Below are positions 1 to 4,742 of a stretch of DNA of 5,616 nucleotides, one piece after another. The first letter of the stretch is position 1; each line of letters opens with the position of its first letter. This stretch comes from Chloroflexota bacterium (lineage in GTDB: Bacteria > Chloroflexota > Dehalococcoidia > UBA2979), in contig JAQCJS010000087.1 in NCBI GenBank assembly GCA_027592975.1, forward strand, positions 1 to 5,616, given 5' to 3'. Position numbers and translations under genes: made by a program. The notes beneath the pieces are model-generated. The model searched no databases, was not told where the DNA came from, and saw nothing but the letters and a program-made list of their open reading frames with translations.

Positions 1-1
1 G

Positions 2-265
2 GCGCTCGGCCGCGCCGAGGAGGCCGCGCGTCTGCTGGAGCGTGCCGCGCGCAGCCAGGGCGGCCCCCGGGACGCGCTTCGCGTCCAGCCGCGCCGCGTG
101 GAGTTCCAGGACGCCATGGACGACGACCTGGACACGCCGAAGGCGATCGAGGTGCTCCTGTCGATCGCGCGTGACGTGGATGCGGGCACGCTGGCCGGCG
201 ACACCGGCATCGCAACGCTCATCGAGCTGGGCGAGGTGCTGGGTCTGCGTCTGCGCGCGGAGTAG
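2..265 (+). CDS. cysS: Cysteinyl-tRNA synthetase, C-terminal 87 residues (5' end outside window)
   Basis: The reading frame is open from the window edge and ends at TAG 263-265. It encodes the last 87 residues of a class I aminoacyl-tRNA synthetase that attaches cysteine to tRNA-Cys in the cytoplasm. The key signature is FQDAMDDDLDTPKAIEVLL, the strongly conserved F-x-x-AM-DDD-x-NTP-x-A helix of the C-terminal anticodon-binding (DALR-type) region. It is followed by a helix ending LIELGEVLGL, the usual CysS terminus. The catalytic HIGH and KMSKS motifs and the zinc-binding cysteines would lie upstream of the window. The protein ends soon after the GLRL motif, as many CysS proteins do, so the 3' end looks intact. 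MshC, the mycothiol ligase, is related, but its equivalent helix is less like this one, so CysS is preferred. A hairpin follows the stop, and the next gene appears to have its own promoter. Confidence 0.88.
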   Translation, partial: ALGRAEEAARLLERAARSQGGPRDALRVQPRRVEFQDAMDDDLDTPKAIEVLLSIARDVDAGTLAGDTGIATLIELGEVLGLRLRAE

Positions 266-282
266 CGCTATCGCGTCTCGCT

Positions 283-304
283 GGCGCGCGCTCACGCGCG
301 AGCC
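283..304 (+). terminator. GC hairpin after cysS, possible terminator
   Basis: CGCGCG (285-290) pairs with CGCGCG (295-300) across a four-base CTCA loop. GG at 283-284 and CC at 303-304 can close an outer stem if AG at 301-302 bulges out. It lies 17 bases after the cysS stop. No T-run follows, so this is not a textbook intrinsic terminator. It could instead be a simple GC-rich inverted repeat next to the downstream promoter. Confidence 0.35.
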
Positions 305-320
305 GGTGTGGCGCGCTCCC

Positions 321-326
321 TATACT
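321..326 (+). promoter_or_regulatory. -10 box TATACT for a probably leaderless hemerythrin-like mRNA
   Basis: TATACT matches TATAAT at five of six positions and is the only AT-rich hexamer in a very GC-rich gap. It ends six bases before the ATG at 333, so the expected transcription start falls on or beside the A of that ATG. No purine-rich ribosome binding site lies between them. I see no good -35 box at the usual 16-18 base spacing. This geometry is typical of leaderless promoters. Confidence 0.55.
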
Positions 327-332
327 GGGCCC

Positions 333-827
333 ATGTCACGCGACGATCGTCTCCTGCGCCTCTCCCGCGACCATCACCACGCGCTGGTGCTGGCGCTGCG
401 CATCCAGCGTGAGCTCCCTACCGCGGACGAGGGTGCGGCGAGCGCGCTGCAGGCGGACGCGGTGCGCTTCTGGATCGCCGGGCTGCAGCCGCACATCGAA
501 GCGGAGAACGAGGCGCTGCTCGCGCGCATCGCCGCGCACGGCGACGCGGGGCTGGCGCTGGCGGGGCGTCTGCAGCGGGAGCACCGTGAACTGGACGAGG
601 CGATCACGACCGTGCGCGACGGCGGCGGCGGTGGCAGCAAGGAGCGTCGTGGCGCGCTCACGCGCTTCGGCGTCATCCTTGGCGCGCACATCCGCTGGGA
701 AGAGCGCGAGCTGTTCGAGTGGCTGCAGGCGACGCTCAGCGCGGACGATCTGCGCGAGGCGAGCGAGACCTTCGCGATGCGCCAGCCCGCCACGCCCGTG
801 GCCTGTCCCACGCCCCAGACGCTGTAA
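333..827 (+). CDS. Hemerythrin-like HHE cation-binding domain protein
   Basis: This 164-residue soluble protein has the four-helix pattern of hemerythrin-like HHE proteins, which bind a non-heme diiron centre used for oxygen, nitric oxide or iron sensing, storage or repair. Candidate ligands are all present in order. A histidine sits in helix 1 (DHHHAL, H14-H16). H54 and E58 lie in HIEAENEALL, H84 in EHRELDEA, and H119 and E123 in HIRWEERELF. A glycine-rich linker (residues 97-101) separates helices 3 and 4. The last 15 or so residues (QPATPVACPTPQTL) look disordered. There is no signal peptide or membrane segment, so it should be cytoplasmic. ATG 333 is chosen because the homology begins just after it and TATACT lies six bases upstream. 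An in-frame GTG at 306 has no ribosome binding site and would add nine residues unlike the family. The physiological role is not shown by the sequence, and the neighbours do not help. Confidence 0.85.
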   Translation: MSRDDRLLRLSRDHHHALVLALRIQRELPTADEGAASALQADAVRFWIAGLQPHIEAENEALLARIAAHGDAGLALAGRLQREHRELDEAITTVRDGGGGGSKERRGALTRFGVILGAHIRWEERELFEWLQATLSADDLREASETFAMRQPATPVACPTPQTL

Positions 828-849
828 TACCAGCGCGAATACCAGCGCG
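826..849 (+). repeat. Perfect 12-bp tandem duplication at the hemerythrin-like stop
   Basis: AATACCAGCGCG occurs twice, head to tail, at 826-837 and 838-849. The first copy begins inside the TAA stop codon at 825-827. It looks like a recent replication-slippage duplication. Two copies are too few to call iterons or an operator array. Confidence 0.85.
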
Positions 850-850
850 G

Positions 851-864
851 TTCCGCGCGCGGAA
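851..864. repeat. 14-bp perfect palindrome downstream of the hemerythrin-like gene
   Basis: TTCCGCGCGCGGAA is its own reverse complement. As RNA it would form a five-pair stem with a CGCG loop. It lies 24 bases after the stop codon with no T-run behind it. It may help end transcription or be a protein-binding site; the sequence does not decide. Confidence 0.4.
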
Positions 865-930
865 GTCGTGACCGCGGTACGCCTCGCCCTGCCTCGGCGC
901 AGCAGTGGTTGCGAGGTGCGGGTACGAGTC

Positions 931-968
931 GCCCTATCCCGCCTTCCCGCCTTCCCGCAGGGAAGGGG
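931..968 (+). repeat. Repeat copy 1 with internal 8-bp tandem duplication
   Basis: Bases 931-949 are the exact reverse complement of 1068-1086 in copy 2. CCTTCCCG is duplicated at 942-949 and 950-957, which copy 2 lacks. CCTTCCC (950-956), a GCA loop and GGGAAGG (960-966) form a perfect seven-pair hairpin. Confidence 0.75.
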
Positions 969-1046
969 GGACGAATAGCGAGGGTTCCGCCCTCACGCTC
1001 CCCCGGGACGAAGGCGCTGCGCGCTTCGGGAGGAAGCCGGGCCGGG

Positions 1047-1086
1047 CGCTCCGGCCCCCTTGCCCTGCGGGAAGGCGGGATAGGGC
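1047..1086 (-). repeat. Repeat copy 2, inverted relative to copy 1
   Basis: Bases 1047-1065 are identical to 1201-1219 in copy 4 (19 of 19). Bases 1068-1086 are the exact reverse complement of 931-949 in copy 1. The hairpin is CCTT-g-CCC (1058-1065), loop TGC, GGGAAGG (1069-1075), with one bulged G. The following stretch, 1082-1124, begins the direct repeat shared with 1166-1206. Confidence 0.75.
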
Positions 1087-1105
1087 ACGGGCACCTCGGA
1101 CAGAG

Positions 1106-1169
1106 CCGGTCGCGGGATCGCTCCACTATTCCCCATCGCCTGCGTAGCAGGAGAGGCAGGGGGTGAGGG
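1106..1169 (-). repeat. Repeat copy 3
   Basis: Bases 1106-1124 match 1188-1206 at 18 of 19 positions. A longer imperfect direct repeat covers 1082-1124 and 1166-1206. Bases 1139-1169 match the reverse complement of 1310-1340 at 26 of 31 positions. CCTGC (1139-1143) and GCAGG (1147-1151) form a five-pair hairpin with loop GTA. Confidence 0.72.
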
Positions 1170-1187
1170 CACGGGTGCCGCGGTCCG

Positions 1188-1246
1188 CCGGTCACGGGAT
1201 CGCTCCGGCCCCCTTGCCCCGCTCGGGAAGGGGGCAGGGGGATGGG
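1188..1246 (-). repeat. Repeat copy 4
   Basis: It shares its first 19 bases (1188-1206, one mismatch) with copy 3 and bases 1201-1219 exactly with copy 2, so it looks like a mosaic of the two. CCCCCTT (1209-1215) pairs with AAGGGGG (1228-1234), with a further CCC/GGG (1217-1219 and 1225-1227) inside, giving a strong hairpin. Confidence 0.72.
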
Positions 1247-1309
1247 CCGTCCCGCGCAAGCACTGCGGTGCGCCCGCGCATCCTCGATCCCTCGCGGGGC
1301 GGGCAGCAG

Positions 1310-1356
1310 CCCTCACTCCATCCCTCTCCCGCTGCGCAGGAGAGCGGGCCGGAGCG
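1310..1356 (+). repeat. Repeat copy 5, next to the YdeI-family gene
   Basis: Bases 1310-1340 match the reverse complement of copy 3 at 26 of 31 positions. Bases 1346-1356 (GGGCCGGAGCG) are the reverse complement of 1201-1211 in copy 4. CTCTCC (1324-1329) pairs with GGAGAG (1339-1344), with a smaller GC/GC stem inside the loop. It ends 26 bases before the start codon at 1383, so it may lie in that gene's 5' untranslated region. Confidence 0.7.
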
Positions 1357-1369
1357 GTACGCTCGCATC

Positions 1370-1376
1370 GAGGTGA
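1370..1376 (+). promoter_or_regulatory. Ribosome binding site GAGGTGA for the YdeI-family gene
   Basis: GAGGTGA lies six bases before ATG 1383 and supports that start. ATCGAGG at 1367-1373, which overlaps it, is complementary to CCTCGAT at 1282-1288. A long-range fold around repeat copy 5 could therefore mask the site; this is only a possibility. Confidence 0.6.
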
Positions 1377-1382
1377 TTCGCG

Positions 1383-1961
1383 ATGCCACCATCAGATGAT
1401 GCATACCAGCGGGTGCAGCCGCCGACGCGGACGGCGTGGCGGCAGTGGCTTGCCACGAACCACGCGCAGGTGCCCGGGGTGTGGGCGGTGATGTGGAGGC
1501 AGGGCGTGGGACGCGTGGGGCCGTCGGCCGAGGATCTCATCGACGAGGCGCTGTGCGTCGGCTGGGTGGAGTCGAAGCGGCAGAAGGTGGACGACGAGCG
1601 CGCGTCGATCATGTGCGCGCCTCGCAAGCCGAGGAGCGCGTGGTCGGACGCGCACAAGGCGCGCGTGCAGCGGCTGATCGCAGATCGGCTGATGCGCCCC
1701 GCGGGACTCGAGGTGATCGAGCAGGCGAAGCGCGATGGGACGTGGGGCGCGGTGACGCGGGTGGACGAGGCGGACGTGCCGGGCGACCTGGCGCGGGCGC
1801 TGGCGCGCAACATCACGGCGCAGAAGCACTGGGACGCGTTCCCCGCCGGGGTGCGGAAGTGGTTCGTCTCCTGGGTGGACGGCGCGAAGGATCCCGGCAC
1901 GCGGATGCGCCGCATCGAGGCGACCGTGAAGCAGTCGAAGCAGAACGAGCGGCCGACCTAG
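1383..1961 (+). CDS. YdeI/OmpD-associated family protein
   Basis: This 192-residue soluble protein matches the YdeI/OmpD-associated family (often labelled bacteriocin-protection YdeI) along its length. An N-terminal helix TAWRQWLATNHAQVPGVW (residues 17-34) is followed by the family hallmark EALCVGWVES (55-64). Next come KVDDER (68-73) and APRKPRSAWS (79-88), equivalent to the usual TPRKPxSxWS. RVQRLIADRLMRPAGLEVIEQAK (94-116) and a C-terminal DAFPAGVRKWFVSWVDGAKDPGTRMRRIEATV block (151-182) complete the fold. The length is normal for the family. The biochemical activity is unknown; the E. coli relatives have been linked to stress and antimicrobial-peptide tolerance, and nothing here tests that. 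The start has a good ribosome binding site. The gene converges on the minus-strand transporter and overlaps it by four bases at CTAG, leaving no room for a terminator between them. Confidence 0.85.
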   Translation: MPPSDDAYQRVQPPTRTAWRQWLATNHAQVPGVWAVMWRQGVGRVGPSAEDLIDEALCVGWVESKRQKVDDERASIMCAPRKPRSAWSDAHKARVQRLIADRLMRPAGLEVIEQAKRDGTWGAVTRVDEADVPGDLARALARNITAQKHWDAFPAGVRKWFVSWVDGAKDPGTRMRRIEATVKQSKQNERPT

Positions 1962-3202
1962 GCTGTCGTCTCGATCGGCGGCGGCGGCGCGGCCTCGCGC
2001 TCCGCGGCGCGCCAGCGGAGGAGCGAGGCCCCGGCGGCGAGCAGGATGGCGATCGCCATGCCGCCGAACGCAAGCCGCAGCGAGGTATCGCCGGCGACGC
2101 CCGCGAACGGGCCGGCCACCATGAACGTGAGCGAGGTGCCCAGCGGCACGACGGACATCGTCGTGGCGCGGATGCTGGAGTCCGTGCGGTCGTTCACGTA
2201 ACCGCTGATCGCCGGGCCGGCGAGGCCCAGCGCGACCTGGATCGCGATGAAGCCGGCGAACGCGCCCGCGTGGTCGAAGCTGGCGAGCACGATCAACCCG
2301 CCGACCGTGGAGGCCAGCGTCCACGCGGCGAGGCGGTGGATGCCCAGCGCCCTGGCCACGCGCGCGCTGGCGAGGGCCGCTGCGGCGCCCGCGAGGGTGG
2401 CCGGTGTCTGCAGCACGCCGAACCACGCCAGACTTACCCCCTGCTGCTGGAGGAACGGCTGCATCAGCAGGATGCTGGCGATCATCGCGGTGCCGATGGC
2501 GATCTGCGCGAGCAGCGCGTAGCGCACCAGCGGGTTGCCTCGGAGCGCGCCGATCGCGGTGCGGACGGTCTCGACGTAGCGCAGGCGGCCGCGCGCGCCG
2601 ATCACGCGCGGCGGCTCCTGCATCAGCGCGATGCACACGGCACCGGCGAGGTACGGGATGACGCCCAGCACCATGGGCACCTGCAGCGTGGTGACGGAGG
2701 CCAGCCACGCGCCGCCGATGCCGGCGATGGTGAACGCGCCGGTCGTCATCGCCTCGAACATGCCGGCGCGCGTGGAGAACTCGGACTGGCGCCCGTCAAC
2801 GGCGAGCGCGTCGTAGATGTAGGCCTGGTCGTTGCCGGAGCGGAAGGAGAATCCGCCGGACCAGAGCACGTAGGAGGCGAGCAGGATGGTGAAGTTGGAG
2901 GCGAAGGCGAACATGATCACCCCGGCACCCTCGATCACCAGGCCCACCCAGAACGTGGTCCGGCGGCCGAAGCGGTCAGCGAACGCGCCGGACGGCATCT
3001 CCAGCAGCAGCTTCACTCCCCAGTAGAACGCCTCCATCAGCCCCACCTGCGCGAGCGTGAGGTCGCGGAAGTCGAGGAGGTAGATGACCCAGATGGCGAG
3101 CCCGGGCTGGGCCATGGTGAAGACGCCCAGCGCGTAGAGCAGCCGCAGGTTGCGGTCCACCCGGAACGGGCGCGGTGCTGGCAGGAGGACGGGCTGGGTC
3201 AC
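1958..3202 (-). CDS. Major facilitator superfamily transporter
   Basis: This 414-residue protein has about 12 hydrophobic segments and the length of a standard MFS transporter, an inner-membrane carrier driven by an ion gradient. After a short cytoplasmic N-terminus (residues 1-20), the first helices hold FTMAQPGLAIWVIYLL (28-43). The loop 2-3 motif A follows, EMPSGAFADRFGRRTTF (68-84), with the conserved acidic residue and arginines. SGGFSFRSGNDQAYIYDAL (115-133) is the helix 4-5 region of a branch that carries an SG-x-x-x-A-x-x-YD motif. A longer charged loop (196-215) divides the two halves. NDRTDSSIRATTMSV (337-351) sits at the helix 10-11 loop. The C-terminus is a basic stretch plus PPPP. 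The substrate cannot be named; efflux is a guess. The start is GTG (3200-3202) with GGAG six bases upstream on the minus strand. It ends inside the stop codon of the convergent gene. Confidence 0.88.
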   Translation of the reverse strand: MTQPVLLPAPRPFRVDRNLRLLYALGVFTMAQPGLAIWVIYLLDFRDLTLAQVGLMEAFYWGVKLLLEMPSGAFADRFGRRTTFWVGLVIEGAGVIMFAFASNFTILLASYVLWSGGFSFRSGNDQAYIYDALAVDGRQSEFSTRAGMFEAMTTGAFTIAGIGGAWLASVTTLQVPMVLGVIPYLAGAVCIALMQEPPRVIGARGRLRYVETVRTAIGALRGNPLVRYALLAQIAIGTAMIASILLMQPFLQQQGVSLAWFGVLQTPATLAGAAAALASARVARALGIHRLAAWTLASTVGGLIVLASFDHAGAFAGFIAIQVALGLAGPAISGYVNDRTDSSIRATTMSVVPLGTSLTFMVAGPFAGVAGDTSLRLAFGGMAIAILLAAGASLLRWRAAEREAAPPPPIETTA

Positions 3203-3516
3203 CGTGGGCTCCGGCCGGCGTGAATGATCGTGCGGGTGGTTCGGTGCGGGGTTGTCGGGCGAGGCGTCTAGTCAGGATAATCGAACGACCGCCATCCCCC
3301 ACGGCGCATCCGGAAGCCCCTGTGCCCAGGCAGCGATGCCCCTGCGTGGCCCGGCGTCCGGTGGGCGCGCGCAAGGGCGTGCGGATGTCGCGGACAGGTC
3401 CGGAGGCGTTCGTGGCGAGGAGCATGGAGCTCGGCCCCGGAGGCGGGTAGCTGGTAGCCTTGCGCGTCCGGCGGGCGACAGGAATCATCAACGGTACAAG
3501 GACTGAGGAGGACACC
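3203..3516. other. Divergent intergenic region between the transporter and the DsbA-like gene
   Basis: These 314 bases carry no convincing gene and should hold both promoters. On the plus strand, TTGCGC (3460-3465) and AATCAT (3483-3488) are 17 bases apart but match the consensus at only three and four positions. On the minus strand, TATCCT lies within 3276-3281 without a recognisable -35 box. Short open frames crossing the region are arginine, proline and glycine rich with no ribosome binding site worth noting. I see no strong palindrome or repeat related to the cluster at 931-1356. Confidence 0.45.
3505..3511 (+). promoter_or_regulatory. Strong ribosome binding site deciding a GTG start
   Basis: GAGGAGG is five bases before GTG 3517. 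It favours this start over the in-frame TTG at 3460, which would add 19 residues and place the ribosome binding site inside the coding region. Confidence 0.75.
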
Positions 3517-4317
3517 GTGGGCGGCAGCAATCGCAGGCGTCAGCAGCGATCGAACGCACCTCGCCCGGGCAGCGGCGACGGCACCCCGCCGCCCCGGCCG
3601 GTGCAGCGCGTGGAACCGAAGTCCCAGTGGCGCGAGACGTTCGACTCCTGGGGCGGCTACCCGGTGTTCGGATCGCTGGCCGCAGCACTGCTGCTGGTCG
3701 TAGTGCTGATCTGGATGAACCGCCCGGGGGCCTCTGCAGGTACCGGCGGTTACACGCCGGTGGCGCGCAACCAGGTACAGGGCCGGCTGGTGGGTGATCC
3801 GAACGCGCCCGTGAAGATCATCGAGTTCGCGGACTTCCAGTGCCCGTTCTGCAAGCAGTGGTCGGACAACGTCTCCAAGCAACTGCTGGAGGAGTATGTG
3901 AATAAGGGGACGGCCTCGCTGCAGTTCATCTCGTTCGCGTTCCTGGGCGAGGAGTCCCGGCGCGCGGCGGAGGCGGCGGAGTGCGCAGCTGACCAGGGGC
4001 TGTTCTGGGAATACCACGACCTGCTGTTCCTGCGGCAGGGCAAGGAGAACTCCGGGGTCTATTCCTCCGCGAACCTGAAGAAGTACGCGGGCGAACTGAA
4101 GGCCCACGCGCCGAAGTTCGATACCGGCAAGTTCGACTCCTGCCTGGACTCCGGCGAGAAGCGGGCATCGGTGGAGGCGCAGACGAAGCAGGCGCGCGAC
4201 GCCGGTGTGCAGTCCACGCCGTCCTTCCTGATCAACGGCGCGGCGCTCTCCGGCGTCCAGCCGATCGAGACGTTCCGTCAGGCGATCGAGGCGGCGGTGG
4301 CGGCGGCGAAGCGGTAG
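3517..4317 (+). CDS. Membrane-anchored DsbA-like thiol-disulfide oxidoreductase
   Basis: This 266-residue protein has a basic, proline-rich cytoplasmic N-terminus (residues 1-48, starting GGSNRRRQQRS) and one membrane helix (about 50-67, VFGSLAAALLLVVVLIW). An extracytoplasmic DsbA/BdbD-type thioredoxin fold follows. GDPNAPVKIIEFADFQCPFC (93-112) holds the redox CxxC (C109-P-F-C112). FWEYHDLLF (163-171) belongs to the inserted helical domain, and TPSFLING (234-241) carries the cis-proline P235 beside the active site. A second pair, C156 and C209, sits where many relatives have a structural disulfide. It should oxidise or shuffle disulfides in exported proteins. No DsbB or VKOR partner is in the window, so whether it acts as oxidase, isomerase or in electron delivery is open. 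The GTG start is fixed by GAGGAGG. The length is normal for anchored members. Confidence 0.88.
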   Translation: MGGSNRRRQQRSNAPRPGSGDGTPPPRPVQRVEPKSQWRETFDSWGGYPVFGSLAAALLLVVVLIWMNRPGASAGTGGYTPVARNQVQGRLVGDPNAPVKIIEFADFQCPFCKQWSDNVSKQLLEEYVNKGTASLQFISFAFLGEESRRAAEAAECAADQGLFWEYHDLLFLRQGKENSGVYSSANLKKYAGELKAHAPKFDTGKFDSCLDSGEKRASVEAQTKQARDAGVQSTPSFLINGAALSGVQPIETFRQAIEAAVAAAKR

Positions 4318-4324
4318 CACCGGG

Positions 4325-4343
4325 GGGCGTCCACGGGGCGCCC
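4325..4343 (+). terminator. Weak hairpin after the DsbA-like gene
   Basis: GGGCG (4325-4329) pairs with CGCCC (4339-4343) around a nine-base loop, seven bases after the stop codon. There is no T-run. It may act with the stronger palindrome at 4361-4377, but on its own it is weak. Confidence 0.25.
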
Positions 4344-4360
4344 ATCCGGCGGCTGGCTCG

Positions 4361-4377
4361 CGGCCCGATCCGGGCCG
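4361..4377 (+). terminator. Perfect 7-3-7 inverted repeat abutting a -10 box
   Basis: CGGCCCG-ATC-CGGGCCG forms a seven-pair, all G-C hairpin with a three-base loop. It lies 43 bases after the stop of the DsbA-like gene and directly before TATCAT. Two readings fit: a terminator for the upstream gene, without a T-run, or an operator filling the spacer of the next gene's promoter. The position fits both and the sequence alone does not choose. Confidence 0.45.
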
Positions 4378-4383
4378 TATCAT
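4378..4383 (+). promoter_or_regulatory. -10 box TATCAT for the 110-residue gene
   Basis: TATCAT matches TATAAT at five of six positions and is the only AT-rich hexamer in the gap. Transcription would begin near 4390, leaving about 20 bases before GTG 4410, enough for the ribosome binding site. No good -35 box is visible at the normal spacing. Confidence 0.45.
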
Positions 4384-4395
4384 CAGGCGGGTTTC

Positions 4396-4403
4396 GAGGG
4401 AGG
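4396..4403 (+). promoter_or_regulatory. Ribosome binding site deciding a GTG start
   Basis: GAGGGAGG ends six bases before GTG 4410. The in-frame ATG at 4422 would be 18 bases away, so GTG is the better start. Confidence 0.6.
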
Positions 4404-4409
4404 CGAGCG

Positions 4410-4742
4410 GTGGCAGAGACGATGACGGCAGACCCGACGGCGATCACGCTGACGTTTGATGACCTCTTCATCCTGTCGACCGGGGACGTGGACGCCTTCG
4501 TCTACGACATGGGGGAGGCGCAGGTGCCGCCGCCGTACTACATCGCGGTGGACGGCCGTCGCTTCGTGCTGACCGGCACGACGTTCCTGGAGAGCGGCCA
4601 CGGCGCCGTGCTGCCGCGCTGGGTGCGCGAGCACGAGGCGGAGGGGCGCCTGGCGATGTTCGTGCGCCGCAACGAGCGGCTCATGGGCTACGTGCACGAC
4701 CCCGCCGCCCCCGAAGACGAGGAGGGCGGCGAGGAGGAGTAG
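4410..4742 (+). CDS. Small acidic protein of unknown function (110 residues)
   Basis: I do not recognise this protein. It has no signal peptide, membrane helix or cysteine. The first half reads as mixed strands with acidic residues (LTFDDLFILSTGDVDAFVYDMG, residues 14-35), then PPPYYIAVDGRRFVLTGTTFL (40-60), suggesting a small beta-rich fold. A charged helix follows (LPRWVREHEAEGRLAMFVRRNERLMGYV, 68-95), and the tail is very acidic (PEDEEGGEEE, 101-110). GTG 4410 is chosen from the GAGGGAGG site. It probably has its own promoter (TATCAT 4378-4383) but may also receive read-through from the DsbA-like gene. The acidic tail is encoded by one arm of a perfect hairpin that overlaps the stop codon, so that tail may owe its sequence to the RNA structure. 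Codon use matches its neighbours, which argues that it is a real gene. Confidence 0.72.
   Translation: MAETMTADPTAITLTFDDLFILSTGDVDAFVYDMGEAQVPPPYYIAVDGRRFVLTGTTFLESGHGAVLPRWVREHEAEGRLAMFVRRNERLMGYVHDPAAPEDEEGGEEE

Larger units (their letters stand above)
931..1356. repeat. Cluster of related GC-rich hairpin repeats in the gene-free stretch 828-1382
   Basis: The 555 bases between the hemerythrin-like gene and the YdeI-family gene hold no believable gene. The open frames here are proline, arginine and glycine rich and match nothing I know. Instead there are five or six related elements. In one orientation they read CCCTA/CCCTCAC plus a C-rich run, then a hairpin (CCTTCCC or CTCTCC arms), then GGGCCGGAGCG. 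Clear copies are at 931-968 (+), 1047-1086 (-), 1106-1169 (-), 1188-1246 (-) and 1310-1356 (+). A weaker one at about 990-1046 (+) begins CCCTCAC and has a bulged CGAAG/CTTCG hairpin at 1009-1028. Exact links between copies are listed in the separate entries. The cluster resembles the dispersed intergenic palindromic elements seen in many GC-rich genomes. Whether it recurs elsewhere in this genome cannot be seen from one window. Confidence 0.75.

Noticed and set aside
374..1195. A 273-residue minus-strand open frame reaching into the repeat cluster
   Set aside because: Half of it is antisense to the hemerythrin-like gene and the rest is translation of the GC-rich repeats.
931..1356. CRISPR array
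   Set aside because: The repeats are in both orientations, imperfect and unevenly spaced, and there are no uniform spacers or cas genes.
1392..2708. A 438-residue minus-strand open frame
   Set aside because: It is shifted against the transporter, extends antisense through the YdeI-family gene, and its Arg/Ala/His-rich sequence has no membrane segments or family match.
1436..3223. A 595-residue plus-strand open frame
   Set aside because: It overlaps the YdeI-family gene in another frame and lies antisense to the transporter. It is rich in Arg, Gly, Ala, Glu and His with no domain. It is an effect of high GC, which makes stop codons rare.
3385..3450. A 21-codon plus-strand small ORF (MSRTGPEAF...)
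   Set aside because: The site before it is only AGGG-like, the peptide is featureless, and nothing shows it is translated.
3460..3516. TTG start giving a 19-residue longer DsbA-like protein
   Set aside because: GTG 3517 has GAGGAGG at ideal spacing, while the TTG has no ribosome binding site and adds residues unlike the family.
3268..4383. A 371-residue minus-strand open frame over the DsbA-like gene
   Set aside because: The opposite strand carries a full DsbA-like protein with CPFC and cis-proline. The minus-strand product is Arg/Leu-rich low-complexity sequence.
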